Shown here: positions 48,786 to 60,195 of the stretch, piece by piece
Layout: the number at the start of each line of letters is the position of its first letter
Numbering within the stretch: position 1 is the first letter of the stretch
From: Notolepis coatsorum
Lineage: Eukaryota > Chordata > Actinopteri > Aulopiformes > Paralepididae
Length of the DNA stretch: 64,000 bases
Assembly (NCBI GenBank): GCA_963971535.1
Contig: OZ020593.1
Coordinates: forward strand, 13,650,598 to 13,714,597
Direction of reading: 5' to 3'
Notes under the pieces: model-generated
Database searches by the model: none
Told to the model about the DNA's origin: nothing
What the model saw: the letters and a program-made list of their open reading frames with translations, nothing else
Program-made: the position numbers and the translations under genes

Positions 48786-51700
48786 TGAATGAATGAAAAC
48801 TTTATTTAACAGATTGCAGAATGGGTACAATACAGTACGGCTCAATACATACAATTGTTAAGGGGATGCAGACCTGAGAAAGACGTTTGTCTTGTTTCCA
48901 TCAGGGTCCCCCATTTTCAATTCATATAGACATTTATGACATACACAACATACATGACATTTATGGCATAGGGACATATAGGTATTTAGTACTGATACAT
49001 TTGTGACATAGGCGGTATTCAAATATACAGTACTGTTACCCCTAGATCCTGACAGAGTATATACATATGATGGGGAGGGGACTGTACATTAGGAGGGGGT
49101 GGGTGGGTGGGAGGGAAATATACATACGGCGGGGAGGGAATATATACATGCGGTGGGGAGGAGACTGTCTATTAGGAGGTGGTGGGGGTTTTGGGCATTT
49201 ACGGTGGCCAGTTTCGAATTGCAGCCTCCCGTAGGTGCTCTTTAAGGGCGGTTTTGAATGTGGGCAGGGATTCACATTCCTTTACAGCTTTGGGTAGGGC
49301 GTTCCACATTGTTGTGGCATAATTGCGAAACGTGTTTAGTCCCTTGTTTGAGCCGAATCTGGGTTTAACATGATTTGTTGAGCTTCCTCTGGTGTAGTGG
49401 TTGTGGTATTCACTGACCTTTGGGAAGTATTTTGACATGTACATGGGCACCCCGGTCGTATAGTGTATCTTGTAGACCAGGCCCATTGCAAGTTGCTGTA
49501 CTCTGTCGTCTACTCTAAGCCATCCTAGGTTGGCAAAGTGGGCAGGGGTGAGGTGGGTTCTGGGGTTCAGGTCAAGTAGTAGTCTGACCAGTTTGTTTTG
49601 TGATGTTTGTAATTTTGTTTTAAGCGCCTTTGAGGTGCTTTGGTACCATGAGGTGCACGCATAGTCATAGTACCCTTGAATGAGTGCTCCTGCCAGAGTC
49701 TTCAGGGTATTCTTGTTTACCAGAGAGGAGATCCGGTACAAGAATCTAGTTCGTTGGTTGACTTTTTTTATTACATTGGATGCCATTTTGTCACAGGAAA
49801 TATTTGCCTCTAGGATGGAACCCAGGTAGGTAATTTCGTCTTTCCTTGTGACAATATTGTCACCCACTGTAACTGAGAAGCCGTCGGTCTTGCTGAGTTT
49901 GTTATTTGAACCGAAGAGAATGGACTCTGTTTTGCCCATGTGTAATGATAGTTTGTTATCAGCGAGCCATATGCAGATTTTGCCTAGTTCCGTGCTGAGG
50001 GTTTTTTCAACCTGCAATTTGTTCTTGTCAGAGACCAGCAGGGCTGAGTCGTCCGCAAACAGGAACAAGTTGCAGTCACAGGCTGACGACATGTCATTTG
50101 CATAAATTAGGAAGAGTAGCGGTCCTAGTATGCTTCCTTGTGGAACACCACAGCTCACTGTGAGGGGGGGGGGGATAGAGTACCGTTTACCTCTACCATC
50201 TGTTCTCTCCCCTCCAGGTAGGATTGCATCCAGCTCACTGATAGGCTATCAAAACCAATTGCTTTTAGCTTGTCCATTAGAATGGAGTGATTGACAGTGT
50301 CGAAGGCCTTTTGTAGGTCCAGCATGACCATGCCGCAGTATTTGCCAGCGTCCACCTCTTGTTTGATGTGGTCGTTCAAATAGAGGAGGCATGTGTCAGT
50401 GGAGTGGGACGTTCTGAAGCCAGATTGGAATTCGTAGATTAGGTTTTTTTCCGCCAGGTACTTTTCGACCTGTTCGTAGACTATTTTCTCCATGACTTTC
50501 GAGATGGAGGTAAGAATAGAAACAGGGCGGTAGTTGCCTGGGTCTAATTTGCTGCCCTTTTTGTGTAGAGGGGTCACTCTCGCAATTTTGAAGTCCTTGG
50601 GGACGTGCCCCTGTCTTATAGAGAGGTTTATTATGTGTGTGATGACTGGGGTGATGGCGGCTGCTGCGTCTCTGAGGAATTTGGAGGGGATGTTGTCATG
50701 GCCAGTGGCCTTGTTAGGTTGGAGGGCGCTCAATTTTTTGAGTACCTCATCGGTTGTTACCATTTCAAGTTTGAAGTCGTCTTTGTAGACCCCTAGGTTT
50801 TTGTAGTATGCTACTATGTGTTCTACCCCATAATGCCCTGAGTGGGAGGGTAGTTTGTTTACCAGTGTTGTGGCTATGTTTGTGAAGAAGATGTTTAAGT
50901 AATTGGCTACATCCAGCTTGTCTGTGATGAGCGTGTTGTCCGTCTTTATGTTTATGTTTGAGAATCTGGTTTTAAGTTTTTTACTGCAGCCTAGTTGATT
51001 ATTGAGTAATTTCCAAAGTTTGCGGGGTTTGTTTTTGTTTTCCTCAGTTTTGTCGTTGATGAAATTTCTTTTTGCGGTTCTGATCATGGTGTTTACGTCA
51101 TTTCTTAGTCTGTTTCTTTGGATTTTTAGTTCAACCACGTGGGCTTGGAGTTCACTGTTTGAGCTTTTGGAAAGCTTTGTCTGACTTTTATGAAGTTCAG
51201 AGCATTTTTTGTCTCTGGTTTTCATAGCGGCCAGTATTTCAGTGTGCATCCATGCCTCAGCGCGATTTTTAACCCTGGTGGTTCTTATCGGTGCCATGTT
51301 GTTGAGTATTGCTGTGAATTTGGTTTTGAATCCAAGCCATGTTTCTTCAACCTGTGTACCACTGAGCTCATCTGACCAGTCCAAGCTCCCCAGTTCTAGG
51401 TTAAAGGCCTCTCTAGAGTAAGTTTTGAGGTCTCTAGATGTGACTGTTTTGTGACAGCCGGCCTTCTGTTTTAGCTTTTTGCGGGTACAGAAAATCATAT
51501 AATGATCACTTAACCCGCATGCTATCACCCCTTTACTGGAGATCATGGACTTGTCAGAGGTCAAAATGAGGTCAATGGTGGTTTGTGTCGAATCGCATAC
51601 CCTTGTGGGTTGTGTGATTAGCTGGCTGAAACCGTGCAGGTCAGAAAATCTACTGAAGGCCTTGAAGACGGGTGCTGATTTACGCAGCATATCCGTGTTC

Positions 51701-51831
51701 CAGTCCCCAATAAGAATTTTTTCTACCCCCTCCACCCCAGCTAAACACCCATCCAGTGTGTCATAAAAGCCACTCTGTTCTGGTGGTCTATAGATTGTGC
51801 CTACTAGTACTGGTTTCGCCCTGTCTAATAA
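48786..51831 (-). mobile_element. Nearly complete TCAA-tailed LINE
   Basis: The minus-strand element interrupts the 44-bp array. Its 3' tail is (TTCA)n at 48780-48795 and its 5' end is truncated within the endonuclease. It is the reference copy for truncated copies at 20017, 27770, 38335 and 47027, so this family has been active repeatedly in the region. Confidence 0.85.
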
Positions 51832-51840
51832 GAGTAACAA
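49199..51840 (-). CDS. LINE endonuclease/reverse transcriptase, one frameshift
   Basis: Two overlapping frames, 51840-50155 and 50158-49199, would form one protein of about 880 residues. The first begins in the AP-endonuclease domain (ILIGDWNTD near residue 42, GLSDHYMIF near 108), then RT blocks NYRPVSILTSISKV, YEFQSGFRTSHSTDTCL and MVMLDLQKAFDTVNH. The second continues with SCGVPQGSILGPLLFLIYAN and FLFADDSALLV, then a thumb region and C-terminal KPRFGSNKGLNTFRNYATTM. The frame changes at a run of about 10 G (plus strand 50163-50173), so either a slippage mutation or a sequencing error is responsible. It is a Jockey/CR1-group LINE; clade not fixed. The N-terminal endonuclease half is missing. 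Confidence 0.85.
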
Positions 51841-51897
51841 GTTGTTAATACTGTATCATTAGCTGTATGCTCTATGAGTAACAAGTTGTCAATACTG

Positions 51898-52309
51898 TGT
51901 GACGACCCTCCCCCACACTGTGTTGTCTTCCTACAGCTGGGGAAGGCTCGTCAGCTAATTGGTGCACACCTGGGCCGGTGTGTCTCAGGCACAGGACATC
52001 AGAGAGAGGCTGCCTCTGATCTCTGGCGAACTCCCCATTTGTTTTTGGTTCTTTGTTTGTCTGGTTGCTGTTTGTTGATTATTTAGTTCTTTGGTCATTT
52101 GGCTGTTACTTTTGGTTCATTTGTTTTGGTTGCTTTTCTTTGCTTTTACACATTCATGCTGCACACACACTCATCCACACACTGCTGACACACTGATACT
52201 CATATATATTGGCTGCTCCTTTAAATTACTGATAATAAATTCTTTGTTATTTCTTAAATTGTGCCTGTGTCTCCCTATTCTTGTTGCGAGCTTGAGCCAG
52301 TTCGTAACA
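51898..52309 (+). mobile_element. Solo LTR inside the minisatellite
   Basis: 412 bp from TGTGACGACCC to TTCGTAACA, flanked by a perfect 4-bp duplication ACTG (51894-51897, 52310-52313). It interrupts AATACTGTATC of a 44-bp unit. AATAAATTC near 52232 is the likely polyA signal. Start and end resemble the LTR at 3244-3532 (TGT..CGACCC, GTTACA), so both are probably gypsy-type. Confidence 0.8.
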
Positions 52310-52339
52310 ACTGTATCATTAGCTGTATGCTCTATGTGA

Positions 52340-53140
52340 CTTGTTGTTGCCCCCATTTATCTGCTAGCTTGACACGCGGCTGTCCACTTGCATGTCGGGA
52401 CGCTCTCTGTACAGAACAGTACTGTGTGCCCCTGTGTTCATATCGGCCGCTGGCCTGGAGGTTTATGCATGCCAAATAATTGACTACTGGGCGTCAGGGT
52501 GTGCGGCAAAAGTTGTGATTTATTATTTGTTTGCTTTCTTTGGTAGGTAATTCATATTTAGTGGCATTTTCCCTCGTCGGTTTCTTTCCCGATATTAGTA
52601 TGTGGGGCATGTGCAGCCATCTTAGGCGTCGTACATTTTTTCTCTCTCTGATAAGACAGGAGGGGGTTTTGCATTTTAAGTAGCAGAAAATCGCTATCCA
52701 AAACTAGCTTAGCATTGCAGATGAGGTCAGCCCAGGTCACATCACCAGCATCAGTGCATTCTCTGCAACATCCTTAGCAATGTGGCTTTTAGAAATTGGA
52801 ACGTTAACGAAACATAAAATCCTTTTGGTGAAGCGGAAATTATACAGCAGGCGGTATCGAGATTACTGGTAAAGCAAAAGATCATTCATTTCTGCCATAG
52901 ACGGAGGAGGAATCCACTGGGGCTTGTCATAATGATGTGCACACGTAATAGGTAGAATAGTAATATTGACAGATGGTCTTTGTTGTTTACTGACATTGCT
53001 AGGCAACAAGGGGTGATAAACAGGATTCAAGTCACAATGCAGGATTGTTATCAGGGTGAGCCATTTTGTTTGGCAATTTGATTAGTACATGAATAATGTT
53101 GGAATTTCAGGCTATAATATTGCTTTAAAGGTGAGGCACG
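52340..53140. other. Unassigned
   Basis: No gene recognised. The stretch 52370-52500 is non-repetitive (ATGCATGCCAAATAATTGAC). A G run precedes the next array near 53150. Confidence 0.25.
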
Positions 53141-53221
53141 GGTTAAATGGGGGGGGGGGGGGGGGGCAACATCACCCTATGTGCATTAGGGAACGGCCAT
53201 TCCTGTGCTGTGGGGATGTAG

Positions 53222-53625
53222 GCCTGAGGGAAGATAGGGCTGTGGGAACATAGGGCTGTGGGAACATAGGGCTGTGGGAACATAGGGCTGTGGGAACATA
53301 GGGCTGTGGGAACATAGGGCTGAGGGAACATAGGGCTGTGGGAACATAGGGCTGTGGGAACATAGGGCTGAGGGAAAATAGGGCTGTGGGAACATAGGGC
53401 TGTGGGAACATAGGGCTGTAGGAACATAGGGCTGAGGGAACATAGGGCTGTGGGAACATATAGGGCTGTGGGAACATAGGGCTGTGGGAACATAGGGCTG
53501 TGGGAACTTGGGGCTATAGGAACATAGGGCTGTAGGAAAATAGGGCTGTGGGAACATAGGGCTGTGAGAGAATATTGGGCTGTGGGAATATAGGGCTGTG
53601 GGAACATAGGGCTTTGGGAATTTAG
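53222..53625. repeat. 16-bp minisatellite, about 25 copies
   Basis: Unit GGGAACATAGGGCTGT with small variants. All three minus-strand frames stay open and give proline/serine-rich peptides; these are by-products. Confidence 0.95.
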
Positions 53626-53785
53626 GGATTACCCCTCCAAGAGCACATCCAAAGCGTTTCTGCAAAAACTCTCCAACTTTATATATATATATATATACTG
53701 TTTGAAATAAATTACTAAAATGAGTGACTTTGACCTTTGGGATAACTGGGCAAGAAATGTAAAAAGAGAAAGTGGAATTATGTTA

Positions 53786-54058
53786 TGAACTGTCATGTAC
53801 TGCTGTCTATGTGGGTTCGGTTTCAGTTTATTCCTGTGAGCTATGGATTTATTTTGGATTTATTTTGGGTTTATTCTGTGAGCTGTCAATCACCAGACTC
53901 TCTGTTGGTTAGTTGCCATGCGGCATGGCAGGTGCGTGGGCTTGATTGGCACCCGATTGGTGTCAGGTGTGCAGTGTACTCTGTAAGTAGGCTTGGTTTC
54001 CTGTGCTCTGATGCTTGTTCATTTCTCTTTTGTTCTCAGTAGTAGAGGAGTCTTCCTG
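53786..54058 (+). mobile_element. Possible LTR 5' part
   Basis: Starts TGTCATGTACTGCTG and contains GGATTTATTTTGG repeats; it appears to continue after the insertion at 54059-55148 as 55160 onward. The LTR idea rests on the start only. No 3' end or target duplication was identified. Confidence 0.25.
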
Positions 54059-54063
54059 CTGGA

Positions 54064-54640
54064 GTGTATAGGGTTAGGGAGTTTGTTCAGAGTCCACTGA
54101 GGTGTTATAGGTGCCAGGAGTTTGGGCATTTAGCCATTACGTGTAGGAAGGAACAGAGGTGGGCTAGGTGTGGCAGGGAACATGCCTATGGGAAGTGTGG
54201 AGAGGGGGTGAAGCTGAAGTGGTGTAGTTGTGGTGGGGAGCATATAGTGTAGCGTTTAGGGGTTGCGAGGTGATGAAAAGGGAGGTAGTGGTTCAGAGAG
54301 TGAGAAGGGAAGGGAAGTTATCATATGCAGAGGCGGCTAGGAGGGTAGGACGGGGAAGTCAAGATAAGGTACAGGGGTTAGAGAAGGGCAGTTGGCAGGA
54401 AGGGTAGGACAGGAGGATAGAGAGAGGGTGTGGGAGGAGAAGTTTAGTATTGTGGCCTTTGTGGCAGGAGTGGTTAATGCTACGGCGATGGTTAAGGGCA
54501 GAACGGAGAGGATAAAGATGATTGTTAGGGTAGCGGTTCAACACTTAGGCATGGAAGGTTTGAAATGGGAGGATGTGGTTAAGGAATTGGAGGAGAAGGG
54601 GATTCTGAATATTCAGGAAGTCCAGAGTCAACCCAGTGGA
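54064..54640 (+). pseudogene. LINE ORF1 (zinc-knuckle protein) fragment
   Basis: The first frame, to 54252, carries RCYRCQEFGHLAITC, a CX2CX4HX4C knuckle, followed by ARCGREHAYGKC and WCSCGGEH, two further knuckle-like clusters. Shifting frame by two bases at about 54240 continues FRGCEVMKREV. After another break, the frame from 54392 reads AFVAGVVNATAMVKGRTERI and AVQHLGMEGLKWEDVV. This is the RNA-binding ORF1 product of a fish non-LTR element. The broken frames make it non-functional. Confidence 0.6.
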
Positions 54641-54644
54641 GGCA

Positions 54645-55148
54645 AAGAAGAAGAAGAAGAAGAAGAAGAAGAAGAAGAAGAAGAAGAAGAAGAAGAAGAA
54701 GAAGAAGAAGAAGAAGAAGAGAAGAAGAAGAAGAAGAAGAAGAAGAAGAAGAAGAAGAAGAAGAAGAAGAAGAAGAAGAAGAAGAAGAAGAAGAAGAAGA
54801 AGAAGAAGAAGAAGAAGAAGAAGAAGAAGAAGGAAGAAGAAGAAGAAGAAGAAGAAGAAGAAGAAGAAGAAGAAGAAGAAGAAGAAGAAGAAGAAGAAGA
54901 AGAAGAAGAAGAAGAAGAAGAAGAAGAAGAAGAAGAAGAAGAAGAAGAAGAAGAAGAAGAAGAAGAAGAAGAAGAAGAAGAAGAAGAAGAAGAAGAAGAA
55001 GAAGAAGAAGAGAAGAAGAAGAAGAAGAAGAAGAAGAAGAAGAAGAAGAAGAAGAAAGAAGAAGAAGAAGAAGAAGAAGAAGAAGAAGAAGAAGAAGAAG
55101 AAGAAGAAGAAGAAGAAGAAGAAGAAGAAGAAGAAGAAGAAGAAAGAA
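54645..55148. repeat. (GAA)n tract of about 500 bp
   Basis: GAA/AAG trinucleotides with five or six single-base phase breaks (near 54721, 54832, 55012, 55054 and 55144). One strand is pure purine. The glutamate- or lysine-rich frames are by-products. Confidence 0.98.
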
Positions 55149-55159
55149 GAGTCTTCCTG

Positions 55160-55660
55160 GAGACCTCTGAGAACCTCTGTTGCTTTAGTTTTTTCAACTG
55201 CAAGGAATCTGCTACCTTCACAGCTAAAATGCATCAGTAGCCGCCGACACAATTTTACAGCAAAAAAGTCAAACCATGGCTCCTCGACAATGTCAAAAAC
55301 TAGATGTTAAAATGCATGAAAATGTTGCCTGATACATTGTTGTCTGTGGCTACGTTTGTACTGCATTTAAAATGTTCATGTCTATGTAGTTATTTGTGGT
55401 CATGTTTTGTATTGCTTGCTTGACTTTTTTTGTGTAACATCCATGACGTTTATCTGGAATCTTGTATTTAAAAAAAAATTCAAATAAAATCAAGGCAGTG
55501 GTGTTTGTTTTGGCCTTTTCCCCATTCCTCTGACCCTTGTGTTTAGTGTCAGTGGTTTTTGTTTTTGATCATTCAGTGCTCCTGTGTTCTTCCCCCACCC
55601 TATCGCATCTCTCTGCGACCCTAGTGGCTACCCCTCTTAGGGGAACTTTAAGCATCCCAT
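55160..55660. other. Unassigned, right flank of the GAA insertion
   Basis: Possibly the right half of the host element at 53786-54058. It contains TTCAAATAAAATCAAGGCAG near 55480, a polyA-type signal. No frame. Confidence 0.3.
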
Positions 55661-55663
55661 TTT

Positions 55664-56145
55664 CTAGGGCGGCCGGGTAGCGCAGCGGACTAAGCGTCTG
55701 TCTACCACCGCAGATACACTGATATCGAATCCGGCTGTCAGCGGTGCCTCCGGCTTGGCCGGTCGTCATATTGGCACAATTGGCAGTGTTAGCGGGTGGG
55801 AAAGCCGGCGAGGGTGGGTCCTGGTCGTTGTAAACAGCGACTCCTACAGGTCGGTCAGGGCGCCTGCACAGCAAGGGAGGGAACTGGGGGAGGTAGTGTG
55901 ACCCTCCCACGCGTTACACTTCACCAGTGAGAGTCCTCGCTGTCAGGTGAAAAGAGGATGCTGGCTGTCTCCACATGTATCGGAGGAAGCATGTGATAGA
56001 CTTCAGGGCTCCCTAGACCGACCAGTGGGGGGCACATGCGCGCAACGACCAGGACGGGGAGGGGGGAATTGGCATAACGACTAAATTGGGATGGGAGGAA
56101 AATACAGAAAACAGGAGGAGAAAAAGTGTATCCAACACACCCGCA
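55664..56145 (+). mobile_element. tRNA-derived SINE (about 480 bp)
   Basis: The head GGCGGCCGGGTAGCGCAGCG resembles an A box. Body motifs CAGCGACTCCTACAGGTCGG and TTGGGATGGGAGGAAAATAC are shared, inverted, with 45523-46012. It ends GGAGAAAAAGTGTATCC. Confidence 0.7.
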
Positions 56146-56149
56146 TCCT

Positions 56150-56409
56150 GACGGTAAATATGTAATAATTCACACTTTTTAAGATGCGATGTTAAGCCTG
56201 GGGCTTTGGAGAAAAGGTTTACAATATTAATATCTTTGAAAGAGAGCTATGTCGTCAGCAAACTGGCTTAGAATAAAGGTCCTCCCTAATACTTCAATGC
56301 TCTCAATATCTGTGTCCTTTTTTAATTAAAATTGCCATTATCTCAGTTGCAATAATAAATAATAGAGGTGATATTGGGTATCCTTTGTTTGATATGAACG
56401 TTTTTGGAG
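56150..56409 (-). pseudogene. L1-clade reverse transcriptase fragment
   Basis: The minus strand reads KGYPISPLLFIIATEIMAIL, then, after a frame change, SQFADDIALF, the catalytic block. YP in place of the usual CP, internal stops and short length mark it as a relic. The spelling is typical of L1/Tx1-type elements, unlike the L2-type copies elsewhere in the window. Confidence 0.65.
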
Positions 56410-57060
56410 CTAGGTATGAGCAGGGTAATAGTAGAAGTACAAAGCGGGGCTCGCAACTCACTTGATGCTCCAAGGTGTTTTAATTGACAAAATAATAGCA
56501 GTAGATACAACGTTTCGACTGATCTTTCTGGTCTTTTCCACGTATAAATACAACACAAAAAATGACATATTTTTATACAGGAAATTAAATAGATTACATA
56601 TCAGCCCCACCTGGTGATCAGGGGCGGGCCCAATACTTGCATGATTTATACATTTTATACATGATTAAGTTACAATTTCTCTTTTCCATTTGAATTTTTT
56701 TGAGAAATATATATATATTACATATATTAAACGCAGTATTAGACATAATTTAAAGATAGGCAGCAGTGTGTAAGGTACTTTCTTTGGACCCGGTCCAGGT
56801 CCTAGCCACTGAAAACACAAACAAAAACACCTTGGAGCATCAGTTAGTTGCGAGCCCCGCTTTGTTTCATGTAATACTGTTTTTACAGTTTGGCTCAGTA
56901 CCAAGAAATGGAGGATGTGCGTTATTTATTTTTTCTAATAGTAGAAGTAGACATTATAGTAGACATAAATATACATAAATATAGGGTCTGTATGCCCTGT
57001 ATCGGTTCTATTATTACAATAGATATAGACAATAAACACATTTGAATCTAAATATGTACT
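56410..57060 (-). mobile_element. Rex-type LINE remnant split by an insertion
   Basis: GAGCAGGGTAATAGTAGAAG on the left and GTCTGTATGCCCTGTATCGG on the right match 3075-3225 (GGGCAGGCTAATAGTAGAAG, GCGTCTGTATGCCCTAT). The insertion at 56440-56935 separates them. Confidence 0.55.
56440..56935. mobile_element. Insertion with 40-bp inverted repeat
   Basis: Flanked by TAATAGTAGAAGTA (56426-56439 and 56936-56949), a perfect 14-bp duplication. An arm at 56440-56482 (CAAAGCGGGGCTCGCAACT, GATGCTCCAAGGTGTTTT) is inverted at 56825-56864. The right end is T-rich, A-rich on the minus strand. Type unknown. Confidence 0.65.
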
Positions 57061-57182
57061 GTATACACATGCATGTATGTATGTATGTGTGCGAGTGTAT
57101 ATTGGGAAAGTAGGACAGGACTACTCAGAGTGAATGTATCAAATGTTTTACAAGTAATCTAATGTACATGTGTACTCTATAC

Positions 57183-57747
57183 CAGTGGTTCCCAAAGTCG
57201 GGGTCGCGACCCAAAGGTGGGCCGCGAGCAGCCACAGGAGGGCCGCGAGATGATTTCCAAAAGGAAAAAAAGAAAAAAATCCAAAAAAGATTTTTTTTTT
57301 GTCAGGCCACTGAACTTATAAGCAGGCCAGGACAGTGTTTCTAGTTGTATTCTAAAATTCTATTCTAAAATGTGACTATATGGTTTTATATTAACTTAAT
57401 AAATAAACAAAAACAAAAAAATCTACTTATTTCAACGAACATTTCAAACTAAATAACAGATTATGCACATAAAACGCTGAAAACAACCGAAGCAACAATA
57501 GTATTTTAATGATGCTATTATTATTATCATTATTATTTTGCAACAAGTTAGCCCTCTCATAAATAGCACATATAAATGAATAACTAACTTGAACTAACTT
57601 AATAGGATTGAAGTGATATTTGGCGTAAAAAATCGATCGCCTGAAAAAAAAAAAAAAAAAAAAAAAAAGCCTGACGATGTGCATTGGGCCGCGGCTCTCT
57701 GACGCCTTATTTTCTGGGTCCCGGCCTGAAAAGTTTTGGAACCCCTG
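57183..57747. mobile_element. hAT-like MITE, first copy
   Basis: 565 bp with termini CAGTGGTTCCCAAAGTCG and TTTTGGAACCCCTG. It contains two poly-T/poly-A-flanked inner regions. It lies just before the 36/38-bp array. Flanks are a repeated TCTAATGTACATGTG...CTCTATAC segment rather than a simple 8-bp duplication. Confidence 0.75.
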
Positions 57748-58125
57748 GTCTAATGTACATGTGTGTACTCTATACCAGTGGAGGTCTGTTAGGACTGAGG
57801 TGGTGTGGAGCCAGTGGAGGTCTGTTAGGACTGAGGTGATGTGGAGCCAGTGGAGGTCTGTTAGGACTGAGGTGATGTGGAGCCAGTGGAGGTCTGTTAT
57901 AGGACTGAGGTGGTGTGGAGCCAGTGGAGGTCTGTTATAGGACTGAGGTGATGTGGAGCCAGTGGAGGTCTGTTAGGACTGAGGTGGTGTGGAGCCAGTG
58001 GAGGTCTGTTATAGGACTGAGGTGGTGTGGAGCCAGTGGAGGTCTGTTAGGACTGAGGTGGTGTGGAGCCAGTGGAGGTCTGTTATAGGACTGAGGTGGT
58101 GTGGAGCCAGTGGAGGTCTGTTATA

Positions 58126-58680
58126 CAGTGGTTCCCAAAGTCGGGCTCGCGACCCAAAGGTGGGCCGCGAGCAGCCACGGGAGGGCCGCGAGATGATTTT
58201 TTTTTTTTTTTTTTTTTTGGTCAGGCCACTGAACTTAGAAGCAGGCCAGGACAGTGTTTCTAGTTGTATTCTAAAATTCTATTCTATTGTATTCTAAAAT
58301 GTGACTATATGGTTTTATATTAACTTAATAAATAAACAAAAACAAAAAAATCTACTTATTTCAACGAACATTTCAAACTAAATAACAGATTATGCACATA
58401 AAACGCTGAAAACAACCGAAGCAACAATAGTATTTTAATGAGGCTATTATTATTATCATTATTATTTTGCAACAAGTTAGCCCTCTCATAAATAGCACAT
58501 ATAAATGAATAACTAACTTGAACTAACTTAATAGGATTGAAGTGATATTTGGCATAAAAAATCGGTCGCCTGGCAAAAAAAAAAAAAAAAAAAAAGCCTG
58601 ACGATGTGCATTGGGCCGCGGCTCTCTGACGCCTTATTTTCTGGGTCCCGGCCTGAAAAGTTTGGGTTTGGGAACCCCTG
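58126..58680. mobile_element. hAT-like MITE, array copy 1
   Basis: 555 bp, termini as at 57183. It is embedded in a TGTTATA stretch of a minisatellite unit, with TGTTATA on the left and TGTTATAG on the right. Confidence 0.8.
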
Positions 58681-58850
58681 TGTTATAGGACTGAGGTGGT
58701 GTGGAGCCAGTGGAGGTCTGTTATAGGACTGAGGTGGTGTGGAGCCAGTGGAGGTCTGTTATAGGACTGAGGTGGTGTGGAGCCAGTGGAGGTCTGTTAT
58801 AGGACTGAGGTGGTGTGGAGCCAGTGGAGGTCTGTTAGGACTGAGGTGAG

Positions 58851-59355
58851 GTGGGTTAAATAGAGCCTTTTGGTGATTTTTATCTAGTTTTAGCTCCACA
58901 CATTTTTATGTATGCAAAAAAAACGAACGAAAAAAAACGAATGCAAAAAAATGTACGAACTAAAACAAAAACGTAAAAAATTGACAAAAAAAAAGAACGC
59001 AAAAAATGTAACGAACTAAAACGAAAACGCAAAAAAAGAACGCAAAAAAATTTACGAACTAAAACAAAAACGCAAAAAAACGAACAAAAAAAAAGAACGC
59101 AAAAAAATTTACGAACTAAAACAAAAAAACGCAAAAAAAGAACACAAAAAAGAACGCAAAAAATTTACAAACTAAAACAAAAACGCAAAAAAATTGACAA
59201 AAAAAAGAACGCAAAAAATTTAACGAACTAAAACGAAAACGCAAAAAAATTTACGAACTAAAACAAAAACGCAAAAAAACGAACGAAAAAATAAACGAAC
59301 GCACATTTTTTTTACGAACTAAAACAAAAACGCAAAAAAAGGAACAAAAAAAAAG
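58851..59355. repeat. A-rich ACGAACTAAAAC block 1
   Basis: About 500 bp of imperfect repeats of AACGCAAAAAA and ACGAACTAAAACAAAAACGC. A non-repeated lead TAGAGCCTTTTGGTGATTTT precedes it. Phenylalanine-rich minus-strand frames are by-products. Confidence 0.85.
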
Positions 59356-60195
59356 AGGTGGAGCCAGTGGAGGTCTGTTATAGGACTGAGGTGGTGTGGA
59401 GCCAGTGGAGGTCTGTTATAGGACTGAGGTGGTGTGGAGCCAGTGGAGGTCTGTTATAGGACTGAGGTGATGTGGAGCCAGTGGAGGTCTGTTAGGACTG
59501 AGGTGGTGTGGAGCCAGTGGAGGTCTGTTATAGGACTGAGGTGAGGTGGAGCCAGTGGAGGTCTGTTATAGGACTGAGGTGGTGTGGAGCCAGTGGAGGT
59601 CTGTTATAGGACTGACGTGATGTGGAGCCAGTGGAGGTCTGTTAGGACTGAGGTGGTGTGGAGCCAGTGGAGGTCTGTTATAGGACTGAGGTGATGTGGA
59701 GCCAGTGGAGGTCTGTTATAGGACTGAGGTGGTGTGGAGCCAGTGGAGGTCTGTTAGGACTGAGGTGGTGTGGAGCCAGTGGAGGTCTGTTAGGACTGAG
59801 GTGGTGTGGAGCCAGTGGAGGTCTGTTAGGACTGAGGTGATGTGGAGCCAGTGGAGGTCTGTTAGGACTGAGGTGGTGTGGAGCCAGTGGAGGTCTGTTA
59901 GGACTGAGGTGATGTGGAGCCAGTGGAGGTCTGTTAGGACTGAGGTGGTGTGGAGCCAGTGGAGGTCTGTTATAGGACTGAGGTGGTGTGGAGCCAGTGG
60001 AGGTCTGTTAGGACTGAGGTGGTGTGGAGCCAGTGGAGGTCTGTTAGGACTGAGGTGGTGTGGAGCCAGTGGGGGTCTGTTAGGACTGAGGTGGTGTGGA
60101 GCCAGTGGAGGTCTGTTAGGACTGAGGTGATGTGGAGCCAGTGGAGGTCTGTTATAGGACTGAGGTGGTGTGGAGCCAGTGGAGGTCTGTTATAG

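Larger units (their letters stand above)
54059..55148 (+). mobile_element. LINE ORF1 fragment with GAA tail
   Basis: Flanked by an 11-bp direct repeat GAGTCTTCCTG (54048-54058 and 55149-55159). The insert consists of a gag-like ORF1 part followed by about 500 bp of GAA. Direct repeats, 5' truncation and a simple 3' tail fit target-primed retrotransposition, with later expansion of the tail. Confidence 0.6.

Noticed and set aside
53143-53665. Proline-rich frames reading PTALCSHSPMFPQPYV
   Set aside because: A 16-bp repeat keeps three frames open; no start context or domain supports a gene.
54636-55240. Very acidic or lysine-rich proteins across the GAA tract
   Set aside because: All frames of a GAA repeat are open; the only real protein signal is the upstream ORF1 fragment.
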